Below are positions 50,975 through 60,863 of a stretch of 64,000 bases of DNA, piece after piece. Source of the DNA: Chrysogorgia sp. JL179-B06 (lineage: Eukaryota > Cnidaria > Anthozoa > Scleralcyonacea > Chrysogorgiidae). The stretch is taken from assembly GCA_035772405.1 (NCBI GenBank), contig JAYKKM010000472.1:1319501-1383500 (forward strand), read 5' to 3'. The notes under the pieces are model-generated. The model was not told the DNA's origin and did no database searches. It saw nothing but the letters and a program-made list of their open reading frames with translations. Both the position numbers and the translations under genes were made by a program. Position 1 is the first letter of the stretch; every line of letters begins with the position of its first letter.

Positions 50975-51972
50975 CAGGGGCGGATACAGGTTATTTTTTA
51001 AAAGGTTTGTAATGGCAATTATTTGGGAAGTGGGGTCTGGGTGCATACCCCCAGAAAATGTTTGATTTAGGGGAGCTTGAAATAGGCATTTCCAACAATT
51101 TCTGGGATATATTTTCTTAAAATTCCTTTGCAAATACATGGGAAAATACTTGAAAAATAGGTTTTCCGTGCATTTGAGAATATCAATCCATCGCGCCAAT
51201 TCGCCAAAGCACCTCGTTTGCTGGGTCCGTCACTAGCTCCTGCTGCGGTAGCAGGCCTTTTACGACAGTTCCCGCTTATAGTTGATGCTGGATGTTCATT
51301 ATCGGATGGATCCAAGAGGGCCAGCATTCTTCTCGACGTCCCCTAAGGTCTCAAGAATTAACGAGGAAGAACAATAACTTGATGTTGTCTTAGCATTGTA
51401 CAAACATCTTCTCAAGTGGTGTATGTTGGACATTTGTCCCGCAGCGTACACGGACAAAAAGCAGAAGAAAACAAAACCTTATTAGCATATTCTCATTCGG
51501 AAGGCCAAAGAAAGCGCACTTTATATGAAACTGAATATTATGAGACTGTTGTTAGCAACGCATGGCAACGCGACTAAATTAGTCACCAAGCTTTCCAAGT
51601 TTGACACTTGCAAGAGGTTTGTTGCCGGTTTGTGTGAATTTTAGCCAACAGTACTGCATCTTTACCGGTTTGTAGGCTCACACGGCAGACACTGACCGGT
51701 TTGTGATCGCTCACAGGCTTTTCTCAATCGGTTTGCGTGTTTCGTGTGGTTTTAGTGGGGCTTACTGCACGCAGCCGTCTATTTCTCGCTTTCACACGCC
51801 ACGGAGAATGCGGCGGCCGGTAAAAATGAAGCATGTTCCGATTTTTTTGTTTTCTGTAAAGCATTTCTTAGATTGACATACATACTGTTGTTAAACAATG
51901 TTTAAGTATTTCTTGGAAACTAATTTTGAAAATTTTACACAAACCTGGTAAACCTGTCTGAATCCGCCCCTG
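50975..51972. mobile_element. short hAT-type element, 998 bp
   Basis: The left end CAGGGGCGGATACAGG matches the reverse complement of the right end, CAGGGGCGGATTCAGACAGG. A minus-strand frame of 86 codons (51327-51067; MLALLDPSDNEHPASTISGN) lies inside and could be the start of an old transposase. No clear 8-bp target duplication. Nonautonomous as it stands. Confidence 0.7.
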
Positions 51973-51984
51973 CCTGCTAACACA

Positions 51985-52206
51985 CAACGTTGCTGAAAGG
52001 TTGTAGTTTGGTTAGGTCCGACCTAACTTTCAGACAATGTTGGTACAACGTTCGGTGAATATTTTGTAAGTGACAACGTTGTCAGGATGTTCAATTACAA
52101 CATGATATCTATAGGTGCTAGAATAACGTTGTCGCAACATATCTTAACGTCACTGTATAACGTTATATCGAGATGTTCAGACAACGTTGTCGCAACGTAT
52201 CTTTAA
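51985..52206. repeat. CAACGTTG-bearing degenerate repeat
   Basis: The palindrome CAACGTTG or ACAACGTTGTC occurs repeatedly (for example 51987, 52075, 52187), with related AACGTTGTCGCAACRTATCTT blocks at about 52127 and 52183. A decayed minisatellite. Confidence 0.6.
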
Positions 52207-52489
52207 CGTAGTAGAAAAAATATATATATTTCAATGTGTGTGGGACTGGACCGAGCTCTAAGCCAATCAGAATCAAGTATGATTTGAATTGACCAATCAG
52301 AGCACAGTCCAGTCCCATATTTCTAGGGGGGGCAATAGTTTTAAGGTGTGGTCACCCTGTAAAGAGAGACCAGTGATCAAATCAGGGGATATGCAACTGG
52401 TCGTATACAAGAGGTTTTTTGTATTTCGATGGATGTGGTCGCGGTCAAAGAGTATATATATATCACTGAACGTCCAAGAGCAGGACGTA

Positions 52490-53206
52490 CAGTACTGCCT
52501 AGAAATAACCTAACAGAAACCGGGGTTCATCCGCGGATCATCTCCGGTTAAACCGAAGTCGGTCCGCGGTTCAATCTAGCGTAACCTAACCGCAATGCGT
52601 ATTTCGGAATATGTCGTTAAATTCCGATGTTTGGCGTCGTTTGACACATGGTTTAATAGTCGTTCGCATTGCGCATTCTGTGGTAAACAAGTTCTGTTGC
52701 GGTTCGAAGAAATGGGAAAATTGTCAAAATATGCTAAGGAACGCGTTATTTCGCTGTGGCCCAGTGGTGTTAAAACAACAGAAATAAAAAAGATCCTCGA
52801 AGAGGAAGGGATGGAAACGTCGAGATCGTCGGTGAGTTTGTTTGTTTCTCGCTACAAGCGAACTGGTAGCCTCCGTGTTGCGCCACGTAGTGGAAGAAAG
52901 GCAACATTAAAAGAGGAACATTTGAAGTTTATCGACGACAAGATGACTGCGAACGATGAGTTAACCTCGCATGAATTAAAAAGTAAATTGACAGAGGAAT
53001 GCGGCATTGCTGTGTCGGAATCCAGCATTCGTCGAGTCAGACGCGATCTTCGCTGGAGGCATGAGAACTCCCGATATTGTCAGTTTGTTCGGGAGCCAAA
53101 CAAAATGAAGAGGCTCGTATTGTGTCTCGATGATACGTTTGAAGACGTAATTTTTACAGACGAAACAATAAGTGGACCAATATGCGAGGCTTTGTTTTCG
53201 AAATGA
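52490..53206 (+). mobile_element. Tc1-like transposon, 3'-truncated
   Basis: It begins CAGTACTGCC right after a TA, as Tc1/mariner ends do, and leads into a Tc1-like transposase gene. No opposite terminal repeat is found downstream, and the coding part stops early, so the right two thirds are lost. Confidence 0.65.
52712..53206 (+). pseudogene. Tc1-like transposase, N-terminal part
   Basis: From the ATG: MGKLSKYAKERVISLWPSGV opens a helix-turn-helix DNA-binding domain. A second one with RSGRKATLKEEHLKFIDDKM follows. Then comes a linker, then DDTFEDVIFTDET, in which the Asp of TDE is the first catalytic residue. The protein then runs into unrelated codons (ISGPICEALFSK) and stops after 164 residues. 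Family proteins are about 340 long and need two further acidic residues, so this copy is inactive. Confidence 0.85.
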
Positions 53207-54075
53207 CGGCACACAAGCAAAGCGGGAAGGACGACCAAAGCATTCACTTAAGGTAATAATAAGATTAATGCTGACTAAATTTCGAAATCCCTGTATATAA
53301 TTAGTTTAGTTTAAAGTATTACTATTTTTTTCACTTCTTTCTTCGCACGGCAGCTGTTTGAAATGCTATACGAAGTGTTTATTAATCGTCCGGCAGGATA
53401 TAAGTATAACAACAATATATAGGTGTTCGTTCCCAACTCGCATTTTCCAGTCGAGTTTGATAAAATAGTTTGCCTTTTCGGTAACGTTAGGGTTAGTATT
53501 TGGGTTGGATTATGATTAGGGTTTATTTTAGAATTATTATTACGATAATACTGGCTGCCGGACCTCTAGTTTTTCCCGAACAAGTTCCGGTTACAGGTGT
53601 GGCGTGCTGAGATTGTTACCGTGCTGAGATTGTATATTCTTTGAAGTGCACATATAAAGAAAGGTCTGAGATTGTCACTGTGCTTGAATTGTATCTCGAA
53701 TTGTATAATCGAATGTTAATGATCAGTTCAAGCAAACCTTTTGAAGCAAAACGATTGATTCATGATAGTTTCAGATTGTGCAATTTGTAATCTTGGCATA
53801 TGAGCAACCGAAATTTAAAATTATTATAACATGAACCCAAGTCAGTTTTAGGATTAGCGATTATTTGAATTTCGGTTTGTTCATATGTCGAGAAAGCGCC
53901 CAAGTCGCTCAACCAAAGTTATCTCAAACCTTTTGCCAAATTCCGATTGCTCCTTATCGAAAGGAATTAACACTACAGAGCATCTTGGTATATAAGTAAA
54001 TTCCTTCATCAACTACAATTATCATTGACTAATTATCAAATTATCAACTACAAATTACGTCTTGTCTTAGAGATA
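53207..54075. other. no gene recognised
   Basis: AT-rich. Short degenerate repeats (GTGCTGAGATTGT twice near 53610; AGATTGTATA) are present. Nothing coding. Confidence 0.45.
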
Positions 54076-54079
54076 TAGT

Positions 54080-54515
54080 GTGGTTTCTGTATCGTTCTTT
54101 GAAAGTATTTGCCTTCATACCAATGTATTGTTTCTCTTGATTGTCGTTGGTTGTGGTTACATTTGCTTTGTAATGCACTAGTTAGTGGAATCCCCCACAA
54201 CCCCAGACCCTGGGAATTAAAGACTCCAGGGCACCAGATAAAATAGTTTGAGAAAGCAGTACCGGTACGCTCACATTAAAAAAAATGGATAACATAAAAA
54301 CCACCATCATGAAGCACAATGCACAGATCCTTTCGAAAACCAGTCTGCTCTGCGAAAACAGGTGCAACTGCAAGAAAAGGATGAATGCATGCTAAATGAA
54401 AACTGCATTACAAGCAGCATTGTTTACAATGCAAATGTAACCACAACCAACGACAATCAAGAGAAACAATACATTGGTATGATGGCAAATACTTTCAAAG
54501 AATGACACAGAAACA
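54080..54515. repeat. foldback with ~100-bp arms
   Basis: 54080-54177 and 54406-54515 are reverse complements (TTCTTTGAAAGTATTTGCC, ACCAATGTATTGTTTCTCTT, GATTGTCGTTGGTTGTGGTT blocks) with a ~230-bp loop. A palindromic element without genes. Confidence 0.8.
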
Positions 54516-54778
54516 ACATTTAATCTTTCAAAGACAGAACATACAACAACGAAACAGAACTATCTATGCATGTATGCATGTAAAATCGGCCTTTTGAAAT
54601 CGTTGGTCAGTGGTAACACGCAACAGCATAACAGAAGTGGAGGGAAACGCTGTATTTTATGCCTCAATGAGAAGCTCCACATCATGAAAGCCCATAAACA
54701 AACTTTACTAAATAAAAGATCGGAACTTGTTTCAAAATACCAACACACACACACTTTATTTTATAATTTTATATTATA

Positions 54779-54826
54779 ATTACTTGGGCTACCCCCTGTG
54801 GGGGGGGGGGGGTAGCACCAAGTAAT
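54779..54826. repeat. G-run hairpin
   Basis: TTACTTGGGCTACCCCC and a long G run followed by TAGCACCAAGTAA pair to a strong hairpin. It lies near the probable 5' side of Helentron B. It could be an element end. Confidence 0.55.
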
Positions 54827-55075
54827 GGAATAAAATTATAACTTCTGTATTTTTTTTCTTTTCTTTTTTTTTTCTGGTCAACAAAATGCAACTAATTCCC
54901 ATCTATCAAACTGACGTGATCTTATTTCGTTGTTCTTTATTCTCATGACGTCATGACTGTTTCAGTGATGGAAACGTGCACTGACCTTATAATATATTCA
55001 TCCATGCTTCTTTGGTCGCCATTGCCATTGATCAACTTCAAGACTCCAGCAAATTTGTGATAAGATTGATAAGGA

Positions 55076-55951
55076 ATGTGGCTGGCAAGTATATTAATAA
55101 TAAACATGCTCACACTACTTACAATCGCAGACACCGATAGCGGTAGACCTACACTAAAAGTAAAAGATGAGCGATTTCGAAACAGGTTGTTCCGCGGTCT
55201 CCATTATTATCGTACGCTGATGTGTACTCGATCAAACCTATGTTTACATGTTTTATTGAATCGATCAAACTGTTTAAATGTGCTACTGAATTGTACTGAA
55301 ATATGTTGCTCAATTGCTGTAAATGGAAGAATGAAGAACATTGATGAAGTGATAAATGAAGTGACAGGCACTATAAAACATGCTGATGCTGTTGTGATAT
55401 TACCCGAAGAAGAGACTCGACATATGAACGCTCAATGGAAAGACGTTTATACATGTACTAAGGTAACTGTAATATTTGTAATCAATTTTATTGTCTGTAT
55501 TGTTTTTTGCGGTGTCATACAAAATAAAGTCGATGCTATTGAACATTTTCTTGTTTCATATATATCAAGTGTGTCACATATTTTATTTATTTTCCCTAAT
55601 AAATCAGGAAACGTCAACATGTTTCCTGCAAATGACCCTGTTTCACTTGATATTTTACCTGTAAATGCGACTCCAAAATGTTCTGGGTTATCCGTAGGGT
55701 TATCCGTACAAGTTGTTGATGTTAATAAATCCAAGAGTCTTCATAGGACAAATGAAAGAAGATCTCGTTATGCTAAATTTATTGTGATCGAAGGGAAATA
55801 CAACCACCATGTCAGCCGTCGTGATAGAGAACCTAGTAGAATTCCATGTAAAAAACTCTGTCGCCTTTTGACAAAAAGCAGAAAAATACGTAAACATGTT
55901 CTAAAGCACATTAAAAAGAATGTACCCAGATCTTCTCATACCATCGTTTGA
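55076..55951 (+). CDS. Helentron B N-terminal ORF, unknown function
   Basis: 291 residues with a true ATG. Early hydrophobic residues (LASILIINMLTLLTI) could be a signal or membrane segment. A second hydrophobic run at about 128-146 (VTVIFVINFIVCIVFCGVI) looks like a membrane helix. A basic C-terminus follows (KKLCRLLTKSRKIRKHVLKH). I know no domain. The stop overlaps the next ATG (TGATG at 55949-55953). A short ORF (55951-56145, rich in Lys/Arg) follows and runs up to the 2A-OTU frame. Confidence 0.4.
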   Translation: MWLASILIINMLTLLTIADTDSGRPTLKVKDERFRNRLFRGLHYYRTLMCTRSNLCLHVLLNRSNCLNVLLNCTEICCSIAVNGRMKNIDEVINEVTGTIKHADAVVILPEEETRHMNAQWKDVYTCTKVTVIFVINFIVCIVFCGVIQNKVDAIEHFLVSYISSVSHILFIFPNKSGNVNMFPANDPVSLDILPVNATPKCSGLSVGLSVQVVDVNKSKSLHRTNERRSRYAKFIVIEGKYNHHVSRRDREPSRIPCKKLCRLLTKSRKIRKHVLKHIKKNVPRSSHTIV

Positions 55952-56145
55952 TGGATGCATTTAGTCATGAACGAAGAAGGCTTAGGCTACTGAATGACCA
56001 AGTAAATTATTTCATAAGAAAGCATAAGTCTACCATGCAAAAAAGATGGAAAAATCGAGAAACTAGTAAGAATGTTTTTAGAAGGTCTACTCCTAAGTCA
56101 TATATTTTAAACAAGTTAGCTACGAATTACAAAAAATATTTTTAA
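55951..56145 (+). CDS. short basic ORF before the 2A-OTU frame
   Basis: 64 codons beginning MDAFSHERRRLRLLNDQVNY, with RKHKSTMQKRWKNRETSKNV in the middle. Strongly basic and probably part of the Helentron N-terminal region, joined to its neighbours by lost frame or introns. The RKHKSTMQKR piece is also found, displaced, in copy A at 23329-23367. Confidence 0.35.
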   Translation: MDAFSHERRRLRLLNDQVNYFIRKHKSTMQKRWKNRETSKNVFRRSTPKSYILNKLATNYKKYF

Positions 56146-56159
56146 CCTTTACATCTGTA

Positions 56160-56846
56160 ACTAATTTTTGTGTTTCTGACAAAAAGCTTTTATTGTCAGG
56201 TGATGTTGAGTTAAACCCAGGTCCTGTACAAAACAATCTAGCATTCATAAGGCAACCATCATATGTACGAGTAGAACAAAGGTTACAACATTTTCAGTTG
56301 ATGCCACTTGATGTTGGTGGTGCAGGTGATTGCTTTTTTAGAGCAGTTTCTCATCAGTTATATGGTGACCCAGTTCGTCACTTAGATATCAGAGCTGCCG
56401 GTATTTCATATATGAGAGAGAATCCTGAGCGATTTATTGAAAGCAATACAGAGCATTCTTGGTTACAATATCTGAATAATATGTCTATGCAAGGGACATG
56501 GTGTGATGGTCTGATTATACAAGCTGTTGCTGATCAACTTAATTTAAGAATTGTTATTGCCGAGTCACATGAACATTTCCGTCAGTTTAGTATAATAAGA
56601 GCAGTATCTTCGACACAGCGACCAACTGATATTTATTTGGGTCATATAGATGAATATCATTACGTATCAACATTACCATGTTCCAAAGTTTCCAGTATAT
56701 TTTGGTCAGCTGAAAAACCTCCGGTTAAGCAGAATAAAAATGAACACATGACAGAATGTATGAAAAGGAAATGTACAACTGTAGGTGCTCCATGTATGGA
56801 AAGGAAGGAACAGTACATGAAAAGTTATCTGCTTTTCTACTATTAA
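56160..56846 (+). CDS. 2A-like motif plus OTU cysteine protease
   Basis: The frame is open upstream of the motif LLLSGDVELNPGP (56187-56225), a match to the 2A consensus D-V/I-E-x-N-P-G-P with a typical hydrophobic lead. In other genomes it makes the ribosome skip a peptide bond and release two proteins. The OTU domain follows about 35 residues later: GGAGDCFFRAVSHQLYGDP holds the catalytic Asp-Cys box, and GHIDEYHYVS holds the His. OTU proteases remove ubiquitin. The frame is intact up to 56846, where it breaks before the next domain. Known to occur in Helitron/Helentron proteins; the actual substrate is unknown. Confidence 0.85.
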   Translation, partial: TNFCVSDKKLLLSGDVELNPGPVQNNLAFIRQPSYVRVEQRLQHFQLMPLDVGGAGDCFFRAVSHQLYGDPVRHLDIRAAGISYMRENPERFIESNTEHSWLQYLNNMSMQGTWCDGLIIQAVADQLNLRIVIAESHEHFRQFSIIRAVSSTQRPTDIYLGHIDEYHYVSTLPCSKVSSIFWSAEKPPVKQNKNEHMTECMKRKCTTVGAPCMERKEQYMKSYLLFYY

Positions 56847-56859
56847 GTCATGTAATTAC

Positions 56860-57311
56860 TGGAATGATCAGATATTGAGTGCTATTTCAGAACATGCCAT
56901 GTTACTTTACCAGGAAGTGTTAAAGGATGGAAAAGAATTTACACATGCTTACATGCCAAAAACTATAAATATATGTGGTTCTGATGTTGGTATAGTATTT
57001 TCTTCAAAATACCAAGGTACATTGGTTTCTAATGCTGTTTCTAGTAAACATGACCTAGAGAGGCTAATGTTAGACAACGCTATAGAAAATACTGGATTTT
57101 TGCTGTGGTTTTCAAACTATTGCTTTGCTTGCATTTTCCAGCATGCAAAAAGACCAAAAACAAAATATTTTTTGGTGTCGTGTGTTGAAAGGCAAACAAT
57201 CAATTTATTTGAAAAATTTAATGATTATGATTCTTTTATTAATAAAATATGCAATATTGTCACCCCCGATTTGAAATGTGAGGAAATACAATACAGTGTT
57301 CAATTTCTGTC
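56860..57311 (+). pseudogene. Helentron B domain following the OTU
   Basis: The block LLYQEVLKDGKEFTHAYMPK to YFLVSCVERQTINLFEKFND matches copy A at 22870-23240. The preceding FDSHAR-type domain of copy A is absent here, so one copy has lost or gained it. Function unknown. It passes directly into the repeats. Confidence 0.55.
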
Positions 57312-57362
57312 ATGTTCATCTCAATTAACACAATCAGAGAAACTAAAGATTATATGGATCCT

Positions 57363-58050
57363 GTTAAAAAAAGAGATATAGTTGAAATAAATGCTAAAAA
57401 ATACAAATCAATGGATCCTATTGAGAAGAGCGTTTTACTTGAAACAAATGGTAAAAAATACAAATCAATGGATCCTATTGAGAAGAGCGTTTTACTTGAA
57501 ACAAATGCTCAAAAATACAAATCAATGGATCCTATTGAGAAGAGCGTTTTACTTGAAACAAATGGTAAAAAATACAAATCAATGGATCCTGTTAAGAAGA
57601 GCGTTTTACTTGAAACAAATGGTAAAAAATACAAATCAATGGATCCTATTGAGAAGAGCGTTTTACTTGAAACAAATGCTCAAAAATACAAATCAATGGA
57701 TCCTATTGAGAAGAGCGTTTTACTTGAAACAAATGGTAAAAAATACAAATCAATGGATCCTGTTAAGAAGAGCGTTTTACTTGAAACAAATGGTAAAAAA
57801 TACAAATCAATGGATCCTATTGAGAAGAGCGTTTTACTTGAAACAAATGCTCAAAAATACAAATCAATGGATCCTATTGAGAAGAGCGTTTTACTTGAAA
57901 CAAATGGTAAAAAATACAAATCAATGGATCCTGTTAAGAAAAGAGATCTAGTTGAAATAAATGCTAAAAAATACAAATCAATGGATGCTATTGAGAAGAG
58001 CGTTTTACTTGAAACAAATGCTCAAAAATACAAATCAATGGAACCAAATC
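57363..58050 (+). repeat. 57-bp tandem repeat coding 19-residue units (~12 copies)
   Basis: The unit KKYKSMDPIEKSVLLETNG repeats in frame about twelve times. Variants alternate in threes, with (N)A-QK, (N)G-KK and PVKK types recurring in the same order three times, so a 171-bp higher-order unit has been amplified. The protein is Lys/Glu-rich and probably helical. Similar KYKSMDP units are found in other Helitron proteins. Copy A has only about three decayed units. Because 57 is divisible by three, a second frame is also open over ten copies. Confidence 0.9.
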
Positions 58051-58099
58051 CAAAAGAGGTATGTCATGAAAAACAGAACCAACATGAAAAAGAAATGTG

Positions 58100-58434
58100 A
58101 GGCTATGGATGCACTTAAAAAAGCAAAGCATCTTGAAAGATGTCAACAGGCAGATCGAAAAGCTAGAACTGCAAAGAACAATTCCATGTTGCATGATTTG
58201 GATGATTATATATCAACGTTTAAAAATAAAATAAAAGAAGGTCCTTATTATGTATGTTCTGTTTGCAACCGACTACTGTACAGAAAATCAGTCGTGCTAT
58301 TACAAAAACATAAATACAACAATATCAATGAAAATATGTTTACTGATATAAAGTCGTTTGATCACAAGGAGTATATTTGTAAAACCTGTCATTCAAAGGT
58401 ATTGAAAGACAATTCCCTGTCAGGCAATATGTAA
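58100..58434 (+). pseudogene. Helentron B zinc-ribbon region
   Basis: A Lys/Arg-rich lead is followed by YYVCSVCNRLLYRKSVVLLQ and EYICKTCHSK, a Cys4 zinc-site pair as in copy A. It is likely a DNA-binding part just ahead of the DUF6570-like domain. The frame ends in TAA at 58434, five bases before the next frame. Confidence 0.65.
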
Positions 58435-58438
58435 TAAC

Positions 58439-60863
58439 ATGTATGTTGATGAAATACCAGCTGAACTTTCATCTTTAGAAAAACTTGAACAAATTCTTAT
58501 TGCACAAAGAATAGTTTTTGAAAAGATAATAATTATGCCAATAGGACAACAAAGGAAAGTCAAGGGAGCCATTTGCAATGTGCCTGTTGAGTGTGGTGAG
58601 ACATGTAAAGTTTTACCATGCCCACCTGAAAGATCAGGTATAATAATGCTAAAACTTAAACGAAAACTTGAATTTAGAGGTCATGTGTATTTTCAGGCTG
58701 TTCGTCCTCAGTTCATTCTTGATGCCTTAAACTGGCTGAAGTTCAATAATTCATTGTATAACAACATAACTATTGACATAAGTAATATCAGTGCAAATCT
58801 TACAAGTTTTGAACAACAGGATAATGTTAATTTTGAAAACACTTCAAGTTGCACACTTACCAGCAAGCAGCACATAACCAATGATATTGATGATACTGAA
58901 GAAAGAGATGACCCATTGAATGAATATAGACAAGCAACAAATGAAACATGTTTACAGTGTGTATTATCAGATTATCCAGTAACAATAACACAAAGTAATA
59001 CAAATTGTTCATTAGGTAACGAAGTGTACAATATTGCACCTGGTGAAAATAGACATCCTGTATCACTTATGATGGACACAAAATGTGAAGAACTTGCATT
59101 TGCAGTGTTGTTTCGAAAGGGACAGTATGGCTATACACATGAAACTAAAACTATGAAACATAAACTGACACCAGTCAAGTACTTTAATGCGCGACTTTTA
59201 CATTATAGTGGAAGATTTGCAACAAACCCAGAATATCTTTTCTTTGCACAGTTTATAACGGAACAAAAGAAGGTATCTGATAGCATTAATATAGCCTTAA
59301 AAAAGATACATGGCCAACCAATGACTGCATCGGAAATAAAATCAGATGTGAACAAGCTAAAAGGTTTAATTTGTCAAGATCAGGCATATTTGTTTTTAAG
59401 GCAAATTCCAGGCACTCCACCATACTGGCAAAAATTTATGTATGAAGTAGTAGCGATGGTAAAACAACTTGGTATCCCAACATGGTTTATGACGTTATCA
59501 TGTGCTGATTTAAGATGGCCTGGGTTGTTTCAGATTATAGCTAGAACACGACTGATGAACAAATTGAAGCTTTATCCTATAATGAAAGATGTTCAATGCT
59601 AAACCTTAATCCTGTTGTTGTTGCAAAGCACTTTCAACATAGAGTGGAAACATTTTTCACTGAGGTTTTGCTTAGTCAAATAAACCCAATTGGTAAAATA
59701 ATATATTATGCACTTCGAATTGAATTTCAGATGAGAGGGTCTCCTCATTTACATGCTTTGATATGGACTTCAGATTGCCCAAAACTTACGTCTGACAACA
59801 GAGGTATATGTACAATTTATAGATAAGTAACCATGTACAAGCTTATCTTCCCAATGAAGAAACACAACCAGAATTACATGAGTTGGTCAAAACTTATCAA
59901 AAACACAATCATTCTAAAACCTGCAGAAAGTACAAAAATATTAGTTGTAGATTTGATTTTGGTCAATTTTTTACAAACAGAACAATTATAGCCGAACCTC
60001 CAAATAAAGATCTAGACGAGGCAATGAAGATTAATATACTAGAGTGCCGAACACAAATTCTGACCTCAGTCAAGCAGAAAATAGATGAAGTATTAAACCC
60101 ATCTAAGCCAGATTATAATGAAACGTTAAATGATACAGACATTCTAGAATCATTGCATATCACTGAAGACCAGTATTACTTGGCTCGATCAATATCACCA
60201 GATTCTGATTTTGAGTTGCACCTTAAGAGACCTGTCGACGACAGCTGTTTTATTAACAATTATTTTGTTGCTGGTATTAAAGGCTTTGCAGCAAATGTTG
60301 ACTTACAACCTGTGTTCAATCACTACAAATGCATAACATATGTCTGCTCATATTTCACTAAAGATGAAACTGAATGTTCACAAGCTATTATGAATGCAGC
60401 AAAAGAATCAAAAGCTGAGAACATGAATATCAGAGATGGTCTGAAAAAAATTGGTGCTGCTTTTCTCTCTACAAGGGAAGTGAGTTCACAGGAATGTGTT
60501 TATAGATCAATGCCTGAACTTTGGTTACGAAAAATATTCCCAGCAACAGTTTTTGTTAGTACAGATTTTCCAGAAAAAATAGTCCGTGTTGCTAAAACAC
60601 AAATAGAACTTGATGAACCAGATGATGATAGTACAGATATCTTTAAGTCAAATATAATTCAGCGTTACAGCATTAGACCAACCACAATTTCAATTGTCGA
60701 TAAATTATGCCTGGCAGAATTCGCTACATATTACTATAAAGATTATAAAAAGGATTGTAGTGAAACAAAAGACTCTCAACCTGATGTTCTAACAGATGAC
60801 TTGATTGAATCACAAAGTAAAACAAGTAATACAGCAGAATGTCTTCAAAAAAAATTAAATTAA
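58439..60863 (+). pseudogene. Helentron B DUF6570-like domain and Rep, frameshifted
   Basis: 58439-58770 has YVDEIPAELSSLEKLEQILI and VPVECGETCKVLPCPPERSG as in copy A. From 59080 on (TKCEELAFAVLF; VKYFNARLLHYSGRFATN) it is the Helitron N-terminal/Rep region. The frame breaks near 59550 by a small deletion relative to copy A, and again near 59815. The HUH site EFQMRGSPHLHALIW is at about 59720. The Tyr pair, ITYVCSYFTKDE, is near 60335. Rep nicks and joins DNA in rolling-circle transposition; this copy cannot make it whole. Confidence 0.88.

Noticed and set aside
54779..54826. Rho-independent terminator
   Set aside because: Hairpin followed by no meaningful T tract, and the genome is eukaryotic.
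57391..57951. Second open frame of 186 codons across the 57-bp repeats
   Set aside because: It stays open only because the unit length is a multiple of three; the KYKSMDP frame is the one conserved in copy A. Kept only as an observation.
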